The position numbers were made by a program, and so were the translations under genes. Source: Flavobacteriaceae bacterium (GTDB lineage: Bacteria > Bacteroidota > Bacteroidia > Flavobacteriales > Flavobacteriaceae). Taken from it: a stretch of 6,161 nt of DNA. Location of the stretch: contig JABSPP010000109.1 of assembly GCA_013214275.1 (NCBI GenBank), positions 1 through 6,161 on the forward strand. The letters are read 5' to 3'. Below are positions 1-6,161 of the stretch, one piece after another. Position 1 is the stretch's first letter; each line of letters starts with the position of its first letter. A model generated the notes under the pieces. The model searched no databases and had not been told where the DNA came from. It saw only the letters and a program-made list of their open reading frames with translations.

Positions 1-710
1 AGCTTACACGAGAGTACCCTGGAACATCATCATCAGATACTAAAGCATCTCAATCACAGCCATCCAACACAAAAAAAACAGCACAATTTTGGGAAAAAAA
101 GTGGGAAGAACACATGATTGCCTTACGAGAAAAAGTAAAAACCCCTCTTTCAGAACCAATAAATCAGAAAGGAATTCCAAATACAGAGGATCTAAAGCAA
201 GAAACCCAGGAAATTTATATCCACAACGCAGGGATGGTGATTTGTGCTCCTTACATTCCCCAACTTTTTCAAGTATTGGGACTGACCAAAAGCAACGAAT
301 TCACTGGTGATTTGTCAATGACCAAAGCACTGATGCTAGGACATTACTTGGCTACTGGAGAAGTGGAAGTCAAAGAACATCAACTGCCATTAATCAAATT
401 GCTGTGTGGTGTGCCCATCAGCACAACTTTTATCACAGGCATCACCCTTTCAGAAAAAGAACAGATGCGTGCAAACGAACTTTTAAAAGCTGTGATAAAC
501 AACTGGTCTAGGATGGGGAATGTTAGTCCTCAAGGTTTTCAAAATGCATTTCTACAACGAGAGGGAAAGCTTAGCATGCAGAGGCAACAATGGCGATTAC
601 AAGTAGAACAGCGTCCACATGACCTCATTTTACAAACACTTCCGTGGAATATTCGCATGATTAAGACATCACTCATGCAAGAGATCATCAATGTAGAGTG
701 GCCTTATTAG
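1..710 (+). CDS. Contractile injection system tape-measure protein, C-terminal part (5' truncated by window)
   Basis: The frame is open from base 3 to the TAG at 708-710, giving 235 visible residues. The ATG at 114 is internal, because the codons before it are open and continue the protein. The visible N-terminal stretch is polar and rich in Ser, Gln and Lys, like a linker. From about visible residue 71 the sequence matches the conserved C-terminal block of the CIS tape-measure family (Afp14/Pvc14-like): an IYIHNAG strand, an APYIPQLF segment, a hydrophobic helix ending YLATGE, LIKLLCGVP (about 390-416), FLQREGKL (about 552-575), then LPWNI and a terminal VEW. In this family the variable N-terminal part spans the inner tube and sets particle length, while the C-terminus caps the assembly; the length here cannot be judged. 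It is followed on the same strand by the CIS ATPase, which supports the call. I recognise the family from residue patterns only; whether the system is an extracellular CIS or T6SS subtype iv cannot be told from this part. Confidence 0.85.
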   Translation, partial: LTREYPGTSSSDTKASQSQPSNTKKTAQFWEKKWEEHMIALREKVKTPLSEPINQKGIPNTEDLKQETQEIYIHNAGMVICAPYIPQLFQVLGLTKSNEFTGDLSMTKALMLGHYLATGEVEVKEHQLPLIKLLCGVPISTTFITGITLSEKEQMRANELLKAVINNWSRMGNVSPQGFQNAFLQREGKLSMQRQQWRLQVEQRPHDLILQTLPWNIRMIKTSLMQEIINVEWPY

Positions 711-789
711 CGCGAAAAATTCGTTCTCAAAGATATTCAACACCACACAGACTTCGTTTATAGAAGTCCCTTTTTTATGGGGTTTCGCG
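711..789. repeat. Outer inverted repeat CGCGAAA / TTTCGCG enclosing the hairpin
   Basis: CGCGAAA at 711-717, directly after the tape-measure stop codon, is the exact reverse complement of TTTCGCG at 783-789. The arms are 65 bases apart, and the shorter hairpin at 750-768 lies between them, so a nested two-level fold is possible. Seven bases can match by chance in a gap this long, so a functional role is uncertain. Confidence 0.35.
750..776 (+). terminator. Candidate intrinsic terminator after the tape-measure gene
   Basis: A perfect 6-bp stem, GACTTC (750-755) with GAAGTC (763-768), encloses a 7-base loop and is followed by CC and six T residues at 771-776. It starts 40 bases after the tape-measure stop codon, as expected for a transcript end. 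The stem is short with only three G-C pairs, so termination may be partial. There is no T-run on the other strand, so it would act only on plus-strand transcripts. Confidence 0.45.
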
Positions 790-972
790 AGTGACTGAGT
801 GATCTGCTCTGTCTTTTTCGCCTTGCGTCATTGGTCGCTTGTTTCAGCATCAGAGATGGACTGATCTTTTTGAATCTGGAAGATTTTCAGATGGACAAAA
901 ATTGACCTTCTTTGGACATTTGCCGTACACCCTGTAAGTTCGCGAGATATCCAAAGAAACTTATTTTAAATA

Positions 973-1010
973 TTTTGGTTCAAGGCTTTGAGAATTCCTT
1001 TCGACCAAAA
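973..1010. repeat. Imperfect dyad upstream of the ATPase
   Basis: TTTTGGTTCAAGG at 973-985 pairs with 998-1010 over 13 positions, with one C-C mismatch and two G-T wobbles; the outer seven pairs (TTTTGGT with ACCAAAA) are exact. The loop of about 12 bases contains GAATTC. It ends 38 bases before the ATPase start codon and no T-run follows on the plus strand, so it looks more like an operator or a 5' leader structure than a terminator. No binding protein can be named. Confidence 0.35.
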
Positions 1011-1048
1011 AATGTCATTATATACCGCATATCATCATTGTAAAACTT

Positions 1049-2416
1049 ATGAACGCCATCAAAACAACATCAAACTCATCGCCTTCACCCACACAAGAAA
1101 AAAAAACCATCGATCATGTGAATCTTGACTTGAAGTGGCTACAAAACTTAATTCATGATCGGATTAAAGATTTTTTAGAAGGGAACACTTCAGCAGCCTT
1201 TAACGAACTTACCATGCCTCTAATAGATGCAAGTTCTTCGTATGGTAGTTTTATACAAGAACATCAAATGTCTGCAGTAGAACGACTGGTGCTAGTCACC
1301 TCTCTGGCATCACATATCTGTCCAGAAATATTTGATACTCTTGTCATGAAAAATGAGCACACAGAACGCCTGTATACTCAGTTTGGAGGTCGTTTAGAAA
1401 ATCAAGGATTTGCCCCAACAGGAGAAACTCTCTGTTTTTTAGTTGGGTGGCAAGATATTGATATGCGTTTGCGAATGATACGACTGTTTCAATCGGATCA
1501 TTTTTTTCATAAAAAACAACTTCTGCGACTTTCTAGTGTTGAGAATGGAGCTCCAAAACTTAGCGGAAAACTAATCCTAAGTCCAGACTATCTCGACTTT
1601 TTTATGTTTGGCCGCATGTCTAAACCCGATCTAAGTCCGAGCTTCCCTGCAAAATTAGTTTCAACAACCTTAAGCTGGGACGACTATGTAGCCAGTTATC
1701 GTCTTAAAAAAGAGATCAAAGAAATAGAAAATTGGTGTCACTATGCTCCATTACTCCATCAGCATATGCAAGGTAAGATCAGACCTGGATTGCGTTGCTT
1801 ATTTAGTGGTCCACCTGGAACAGGAAAAACATTTGCCGCAAAATTATTGAGTAAGTCTTTAGAGAGAGATTTGTATTGTGTGGATGTTCCTTCTATGGTC
1901 TCTAAATACATTGGAGAAACTGAAAAAAACCTCTCGAGTTTGTTTGATCGAGCAGAAAACGAGAACTGGATTCTTTTCTTTGATGAGGCGGATGCCTTAT
2001 TTGGAAAACGAAGTGAAACCAATAGTGCCAACGATAGGCACGCCAACCAATCTGTGTCATACCTTCTACAACGAATCGAATATTTCTCGGGGATGCTATT
2101 GCTAGCAACCAACTTTAAAAAGAACTTAGATGAGGCTTTCCTCAGGCGCTTTGAGTTTGTCATCGACTTCGAGTTGCCTCGGGAGCTAGAAAGACTTTCT
2201 CTTTGGTCGAAAGCCCTACCTTCGTCATTTGAACTAGAACCTGGTTTGAGCCTTAGGAAAATTGCTAAAGAGCATAAACTCTCTGGAGCCAATATTACAA
2301 ACGTAGTTGCTTATTGTATCATTCAAGCTGAGGTTAGAAAAAGCACAACACTCTTAGAAGAGGATTTACGGTTTGCCATCTCAAGGGAACTGGTAAAAGC
2401 TGGGAAGACCATCTGA
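1049..2416 (+). CDS. AAA+ ATPase of contractile injection system (Afp15/Pvc15-like)
   Basis: This 455-residue cytoplasmic ATPase has one AAA+ module behind an N-terminal domain of about 215 residues. Visible motifs are Walker A GPPGTGKT (254-261), a pore-loop-like SKYIGETEKNL (285-295), Walker B ILFFDEAD (308-315), sensor 1 ATN (353-355), an arginine-finger-like LRRFEF (365-370) and a sensor-2 region SGANITNVV (412-420). Before the AAA+ fold, the segment LILSPDYLDFF through FPAKL to LSWDDYV (about 175-214) is the junction I associate with CIS-locus ATPases. In Photorhabdus PVC the homologue Pvc15 is needed to load cargo into the particle; the same role here is inferred. The ATG at 1049 is preceded by A-rich sequence with no Shine-Dalgarno match, which is usual for Bacteroidota. 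The first 18 residues are low-complexity Ser/Thr/Pro/Lys. It follows the tape-measure gene, as in Afp/PVC clusters, but across an unusually wide gap. Catalytic residues look intact. As I recall, Gammaproteobacterial Afp15/Pvc15 are longer. Confidence 0.88.
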   Translation: MNAIKTTSNSSPSPTQEKKTIDHVNLDLKWLQNLIHDRIKDFLEGNTSAAFNELTMPLIDASSSYGSFIQEHQMSAVERLVLVTSLASHICPEIFDTLVMKNEHTERLYTQFGGRLENQGFAPTGETLCFLVGWQDIDMRLRMIRLFQSDHFFHKKQLLRLSSVENGAPKLSGKLILSPDYLDFFMFGRMSKPDLSPSFPAKLVSTTLSWDDYVASYRLKKEIKEIENWCHYAPLLHQHMQGKIRPGLRCLFSGPPGTGKTFAAKLLSKSLERDLYCVDVPSMVSKYIGETEKNLSSLFDRAENENWILFFDEADALFGKRSETNSANDRHANQSVSYLLQRIEYFSGMLLLATNFKKNLDEAFLRRFEFVIDFELPRELERLSLWSKALPSSFELEPGLSLRKIAKEHKLSGANITNVVAYCIIQAEVRKSTTLLEEDLRFAISRELVKAGKTI

Positions 2417-2460
2417 CAATAATTATATTTCTGATGTTAGATTATACTTTAGAAACCACA

Positions 2461-3273
2461 TCAACTATTCTTTGCTTCGATTACTTTGGCAATCACTTTT
2501 TCAACGCCTAAATTGGCATTGCTGTCTGTCGTAAAACGGGCTGTTTTCAACACTGCAGGATGTGCATTTTTCATCGCGTAACTAAAATATGCACACTGCA
2601 ACATTTCTAGATCATTTAAATAATCCCCAAAAACAACTGTTTCTTCATCAGTAATATTCATTTCCTTTTGAATGATCTTGAGCGCTGTTCCTTTATTCGA
2701 ATGAGGACTGGATAGATCTAACCAGTTTTTACCAGAGATTTTCAGCAAAAAATGATCTTTAGATGACCTGAGATGGGGGTAAATATATTCTTCTGAAGAT
2801 TTCGGATGATACAATGCAATTTTTAGTATGGAAGTACGGGCAATGACTGAAGTAAAATTTTCTACAACTTGGTGAGTTCCGTAGTATTCCATCAGCATAT
2901 CAACCAGCTTGGGATTCTTCGATTCGATATAAGCCGAATCTTCTCCGCAGAGGATGATAAAAATATCCTGTATTCTTCTTAAAATAGGTAAAATCGCAAA
3001 AATATGATTAGAATTCATGGTATGCAAGTGCAGTAATTTATCCTTTCTTTTTATAATGCTGCCATTCTCCCCAACAATCGTAATATGATCTTTGATAGGA
3101 GCTAATTTTTGCGCTATACTGTTGTACTGACGACCACTGGCTGCGACAAAATGTACATCTAGTGCTTGTAATTTTTTGAACTGCTCAAAAAATACTGCGC
3201 TCGGTCTCTCTTGTGGGTTCAGTAGCGTGCCGTCCATATCTGTAACAATGAGTTGTATTTTGGATAAGTCCAT
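2461..3273 (-). CDS. Cof-type HAD-superfamily phosphatase (subfamily IIB)
   Basis: This 270-residue soluble enzyme is predicted to hydrolyse phosphate from small metabolites such as sugar phosphates or nucleotide-like compounds; the substrate cannot be read from sequence. All four HAD motifs are present: motif I TDMDGTLL with the nucleophile and general acid D12 and D14, motif II ASGR (45-48), motif III lysine in NKGTAL (K194), and motif IV GDYLND (216-221). GENG (68-71) and the long insert between motifs II and III fit the type IIB cap of Cof proteins, and the length is typical. I chose the ATG at 3273, giving MDLSKIQLIVTDMDG, the usual spacing to motif I. A TTG six codons upstream (3291) is in frame and would give 276 residues; the GGAG inside that extension could instead be a ribosome site, though its spacing of 12 bases to the ATG is long. 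It converges on the CIS ATPase with a 44-base gap and lies about 106 bases downstream of the GT-C gene on the same strand. Confidence 0.9.
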   Translation of the reverse strand: MDLSKIQLIVTDMDGTLLNPQERPSAVFFEQFKKLQALDVHFVAASGRQYNSIAQKLAPIKDHITIVGENGSIIKRKDKLLHLHTMNSNHIFAILPILRRIQDIFIILCGEDSAYIESKNPKLVDMLMEYYGTHQVVENFTSVIARTSILKIALYHPKSSEEYIYPHLRSSKDHFLLKISGKNWLDLSSPHSNKGTALKIIQKEMNITDEETVVFGDYLNDLEMLQCAYFSYAMKNAHPAVLKTARFTTDSNANLGVEKVIAKVIEAKNS

Positions 3274-3300
3274 GGAATTATTTTTCTCCAATGTAAGGAT

Positions 3301-3320
3301 TTAAAACTTCTATATGAAGT
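3301..3320 (-). terminator. Weak hairpin downstream of the GT-C gene
   Basis: ACTTC (3306-3310) and GAAGT (3316-3320) form a 5-bp stem with a 5-base loop. On the minus strand it is followed by TTTAA, only a short T-run. It lies about 60 bases after the GT-C stop and before the HAD start, so it might end the glycosyltransferase transcript or sit in the HAD leader. The stem is short and AT-rich; I rate it weakly. Confidence 0.2.
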
Positions 3321-3379
3321 ATCACTAACCGTTTCTTATGGTTCACGTTTTTCATCAACGAATCAGAATTGACCTTCAA

Positions 3380-4801
3380 TTACTTAAGTTTTGATGTTCT
3401 TGAGGATGATCGCAATCGAATTTGAATGATTTCCCAGATCAACATACCATAAACAAACAGGTACTCCAATCCTACTAGCCATAAATTTTCTCTCCAAAGC
3501 TCATTTCCATAGGCATGGTAGCTCAACACAATGACCACACTCCAAACCAAAGGATAACGGTATGTTGTAAAAACCGACAACAATACCAAAGGTGCCAAAT
3601 ACCAAGGGTGAACAGTGGTTGTGGTAACATAATAGCACGTTAATCCCAAGAGCAATGCCGAGATTAACTGCTTAGGCGATCTGTTCTTTCTAAAAAATGT
3701 GATGATGATCAAAAACACACTAGTTAGTGCAGGCATGATCTTCCCGATAACAGCAATCTCATTCCATCCTCTAAATGTATATCCAATGGCTCTGGCGATA
3801 TAGTACAAGCTCGCATTAAACTCGAAATTCTGAAACCACAGTCCTATGGTACCTGTGTAACTGTTCACAAGATCTGTGGAGACGAAAGGGATAAAAAGAA
3901 TGATGTTTACAAAAACAACAATCATCCCAAATAAGACCAGTTTTGATAATCCAACCCATGAAAAGGAAGTCTTCTGGACTTGGGTTTTGATGCTCACATT
4001 CGTTTGAGAAGGGAGAGAAATTCTTGACGTGAACCACTGAAAAAATAAGGGTAAAAAGAGAAGAGGAATCAATTTTACAGACACCGATAGTCCAAGAATA
4101 ATCGCAGACCAAATCCATCGTCCTTTAAGTAAGAGGTGTAGACTCCAAACCAAAAAGACCAGCATTACCGATTCAAAATGTAAATTTCCAGTTAGTTCAA
4201 TAATAATCAATGGATTCAACGCATACAGAAAAATAAGGTGGTGAGGAAGATTCAGTTGCTTAAGTATCTTTTTCCCAAAGTAGATGATTCCGATGTCTGC
4301 TAGAATAATTTGCAAGCGCATGACAATCACAGCTCCAACAATGCTGGTATTAGAGAAAACAGCTGCTATCAGAAAATTAAATTGGTTAACAGGTGGATAA
4401 TTGGTATAATGACTTCCACTGAGCTGTCCCATTCCACGGTAGAGCTCTGTCCCTTGGCTTATCGGAATATTTCCCTTCTCAACAAAGGTCTCTGGAATAG
4501 AAATAAAAGGATTTATCCCCTCTAAAATCATCCTTCCATCCCAGATAAATCGGTAGAAGTCTTGCGATAGATTAGGAATTGCAAAAAGAAATATCAATCG
4601 GAATAATATAGCAGTTCCCATTAAAAAAGAGAGGTTCATTTTTTCTTTTTTTAGAACATAGAAAAAGGGAACAAAAAGGATGGTGTAAGTGGCGAATAAT
4701 ACTGAGAAATCTGTTCGATCTAACCCGTAACCGAATAAAAAGTATAACACTATTGTTGAACCAGTGGCGAGAAGGGTTTGGTATTTTTGGGACACAATCA
4801 A
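3380..4801 (-). CDS. GT-C fold membrane glycosyltransferase (mannosyltransferase-like)
   Basis: This 473-residue multi-pass inner-membrane protein probably transfers a sugar from a polyprenyl-phosphate donor on the outer face of the membrane. About ten or more hydrophobic segments run through it. After the second helix comes SQDFYRFIWDGR (79-90), the acidic first-loop motif of GT-C enzymes (the Asp is D81), then GINPF (95-99) and YTNYPPVNQ (132-140). Near the end HPWYLAPL (398-405) and ENLWLVGLEYL match Bacteroidota proteins annotated as mannosyltransferases or GT87/DUF2029-like; the tail is basic. The start must be non-ATG: an in-frame TAA lies just upstream (4811-4813), the first ATG codon is residue 55 and would remove the first helices, and TTG at 4801 has AAGG seven bases before it. 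GTG at 4795 is the alternative. It begins 2 bases after the GT2 stop, so translation is probably coupled. Sugar donor and acceptor are unknown. Confidence 0.85.
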   Translation of the reverse strand: MIVSQKYQTLLATGSTIVLYFLFGYGLDRTDFSVLFATYTILFVPFFYVLKKEKMNLSFLMGTAILFRLIFLFAIPNLSQDFYRFIWDGRMILEGINPFISIPETFVEKGNIPISQGTELYRGMGQLSGSHYTNYPPVNQFNFLIAAVFSNTSIVGAVIVMRLQIILADIGIIYFGKKILKQLNLPHHLIFLYALNPLIIIELTGNLHFESVMLVFLVWSLHLLLKGRWIWSAIILGLSVSVKLIPLLFLPLFFQWFTSRISLPSQTNVSIKTQVQKTSFSWVGLSKLVLFGMIVVFVNIILFIPFVSTDLVNSYTGTIGLWFQNFEFNASLYYIARAIGYTFRGWNEIAVIGKIMPALTSVFLIIITFFRKNRSPKQLISALLLGLTCYYVTTTTVHPWYLAPLVLLSVFTTYRYPLVWSVVIVLSYHAYGNELWRENLWLVGLEYLFVYGMLIWEIIQIRLRSSSRTSKLK

Positions 4802-4803
4802 CG

Positions 4804-6161
4804 TTAAGCCTTAGAAAAAACCGACTTAAAAAAGACATACCCAAATCCCATAAACAGCATCAGATGAAAGGGAAACAGTCCAAAGTCTCCTCCCTGATCA
4901 CCCACAATAAAAGCGCTATACATGCCAAAAGCGAAGTACATCGTTAGAAGTCCTTCAATAATGACATTTAAAGAGGGTTTCTTGCGAATGTATTTGTTGT
5001 TTTTCCAACTGTCTTTTAATGATTTGATATTGAATTTTGGAGTGCGTACGAATTCACTTTTTTTACCGATATGCCCTTCAAGAACAGCTATCGTATTGTG
5101 AAGTGAAAACCCCATCGCAATAGAAAAGAATGTAAAAAATGTCCCGATATACTTCACAAAATTAAAAAAACCTCCGCCATAGGTTTTTTTGAACATAAAC
5201 CAATAACAGATAAAGAAAATAATTGAGCTGATTATAAAGAAACTCATCACATAGAAGTAGGATTTTAAATGCGCATATTCGTTTTTTATGTATAGCATGG
5301 GAATACTTAAAATGGCAACTAGAAAAATCATTAAAAACATCGAGCTATTGAGTAGGTGAAGTACGCTGTGGATCTTTGTTTTTAAAGGAACTGATGTACT
5401 GGTGATTACACGCCTGGCCATTTTTTGAAAATTCTCAGCTCCTCCTTTGTTCCAACGAAACTGCTGCGAACGAGCTGCACTAATGATAACAGGGAGTTCA
5501 GCAGGGGTGGTCACATCCTCTAAATACTTAAATTCCCATTGCTTTAGTTGCGCGCGATAACTAAGATCTAAATCCTCTGTAAGGGTGTCACCCTCCCATT
5601 TACAAGCATCCAGAATACACTGCTTCCTCCAGATTCCCGCAGTCCCATTAAAATTGATAAAGTGCCCTTTGCTATTTCTCCCCACCTGCTCTAATGTAAA
5701 GTGCGCATCCAAAGCAAAAGCCTGAACCTTGGTAAGTGTGGAATAATTTCTGTTGATATGCCCCCATCGAGTTTGAACTACACCAATGCTAGAGTTTTTA
5801 AAATACGGAACTGTCTGAAGCAACCAGTCTTTTTGGGGTAGAAAGTCAGCATCAAAAATGGCGATGAAATCGCCTCTAGCAATTTCTAAGCCTTCCTTTA
5901 ATGCACCCGCTTTAAACCCTTTCCTGTTTGTTCGTGTAATATGATGAATATCAATTCCTTGCTGCTGAAGTTTTTTAATGTGATTCGCTGTAGAGACTAC
6001 TGACTCATCTGTAGAATCGTCTAAAACCTGTATTTCTAATTTTTCCCTAGGATATTCCAATAGCGCTATATTATCTAACAAACGCTGCATTACATACATT
6101 TCGTTAAACACAGGAAGCTGAACCGTTACGCTAGGAACCTCTTCAGAGTGATCAAGGTTGT
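4804..6161 (-). CDS. Processive GT2 glycosyltransferase, CslA/cellulose-synthase-like (5' truncated by window)
   Basis: The frame is open to the window edge, giving 451 visible residues; the GTG at 6111 is internal, since the conserved first strand VTVQLPVFNE runs across it. The missing N-terminus should hold a transmembrane helix and few other residues. All hallmarks of processive GT-A enzymes are present: VLDDSTDES (codons near 6024-6000), the metal-binding FDADF (about 5856-5842), FNGTAGIW, TED (5580-5572) with the catalytic base Asp, and QQFRW (5466-5452). Four or five hydrophobic segments follow, as in synthases that extrude the growing chain. The enzyme would use a nucleotide sugar on the cytoplasmic face to build a beta-linked glycan or add a sugar to a lipid. 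RWNKGGAENFQK after the catalytic core resembles CslA-type glucomannan synthases more than BcsA, and no PilZ domain is visible at the C-terminus. It precedes the GT-C gene by 2 bases, indicating a shared operon. Confidence 0.88.
   Translation of the reverse strand, partial: NLDHSEEVPSVTVQLPVFNEMYVMQRLLDNIALLEYPREKLEIQVLDDSTDESVVSTANHIKKLQQQGIDIHHITRTNRKGFKAGALKEGLEIARGDFIAIFDADFLPQKDWLLQTVPYFKNSSIGVVQTRWGHINRNYSTLTKVQAFALDAHFTLEQVGRNSKGHFINFNGTAGIWRKQCILDACKWEGDTLTEDLDLSYRAQLKQWEFKYLEDVTTPAELPVIISAARSQQFRWNKGGAENFQKMARRVITSTSVPLKTKIHSVLHLLNSSMFLMIFLVAILSIPMLYIKNEYAHLKSYFYVMSFFIISSIIFFICYWFMFKKTYGGGFFNFVKYIGTFFTFFSIAMGFSLHNTIAVLEGHIGKKSEFVRTPKFNIKSLKDSWKNNKYIRKKPSLNVIIEGLLTMYFAFGMYSAFIVGDQGGDFGLFPFHLMLFMGFGYVFFKSVFSKA

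Larger units (their letters stand above)
711..1048. other. Non-coding gap between tape measure and ATPase
   Basis: No convincing gene is present in these 338 bases: frames on both strands are broken by stops, and the longest plus-strand stretch considered (795-905) has no ATG. The gap contains a terminator-like hairpin at 750-776, an outer 7-base inverted repeat (711-717 with 783-789), an 8-base direct repeat TTCGCGAG at 784-791 and 939-946, an 8-base direct repeat AGATGGAC at 854-861 and 889-896, and an imperfect dyad at 973-1010. I looked for a Bacteroidota promoter (TAnnTTTG -7 element) before the ATPase and found no clean match. The gap might be a dispersed intergenic repeat, a decayed gene or a small RNA; the sequence alone does not decide. 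Confidence 0.6.

Noticed and set aside
89..310. 73-codon plus-strand frame at the left edge
   Set aside because: It overlaps the tape-measure gene in another frame, and its product is low-complexity and basic with no family match.
795..905. Open 36-codon stretch in the tape measure to ATPase gap
   Set aside because: It has no ATG, no ribosome site and no recognised product; it could be a decayed gene or part of a repeat, but it is not supported as a coding region.
961..990. Possible Bacteroidota -7 promoter element (TAnnTTTG) near TATTTTGG
   Set aside because: The match is imperfect at key positions and no paired -33 element at the right spacing was found, so I do not call a promoter.
1759..2292. 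177-codon open frame on the minus strand inside the ATPase
   Set aside because: It lies wholly antisense to the ATPase, whose motifs are intact; the translation is Ser/Arg-rich and shows no recognisable domain.
2417..2460. Possible bidirectional terminator between the ATPase and HAD genes
   Set aside because: Only a 5-base TTTCT/AGAAA match with a long loop is present, with no G-C pairs to speak of and no T-run.
3816..4118. 100-codon minus-strand frame within the GT-C gene
   Set aside because: It overlaps the membrane glycosyltransferase in another frame and has no independent motif.
4572..4844. 90-codon minus-strand frame spanning the GT2/GT-C junction
   Set aside because: It overlaps both real genes in another frame. 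I considered whether it marks a frameshift, but both neighbouring proteins are complete at their junction.

Overview
The window looks like chromosome from an AT-rich member of the Bacteroidota, probably a marine or environmental flavobacterium or cytophagale. The basis is protein style: a CslA/cellulose-synthase-like GT2 paired with a GT-C mannosyltransferase-like protein, a Bacteroidota-type contractile injection system (CIS) tape-measure C-terminus, and an ATPase start with no Shine-Dalgarno sequence. The assignment is an inference. No rRNA, tRNA, CRISPR array or insertion sequence is visible.

Left part, 1-2416, plus strand: this is the 3' edge of a contractile injection system locus (extracellular CIS such as Afp/PVC/MAC, or the related T6SS subtype iv). 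It holds the conserved C-terminal region of the tape-measure protein (open from the window edge to 710) and a complete AAA+ ATPase of the Afp15/Pvc15 type (1049-2416). A 338-base non-coding gap separates them. The gap carries a terminator-like hairpin, an outer inverted repeat and a second imperfect dyad just before the ATPase, so the ATPase may be transcribed separately. No sheath, tube, baseplate or toxin gene lies in the window; they would be expected upstream of base 1.

Right part, 2461-6161, minus strand: a Cof-type HAD phosphatase (2461-3273) converges on the ATPase across 44 bases. Upstream of it in transcription order are a multi-pass GT-C glycosyltransferase (3380-4801) and a processive GT2 glycosyltransferase (4804 to beyond the window end). 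The two transferases are 2 bases apart, and the second must start at a non-ATG codon, so they are almost certainly translationally coupled and act in one surface polysaccharide or glycolipid pathway. The HAD gene, about 106 bases further on, may or may not share their transcript.

The two halves look functionally unrelated: the end of a secretion-machine cluster meets an envelope-glycan operon. The most interesting part is the CIS edge and its odd non-coding gap. Both terminal genes are cut by the window, and both extend past the first ATG/GTG visible inside it.
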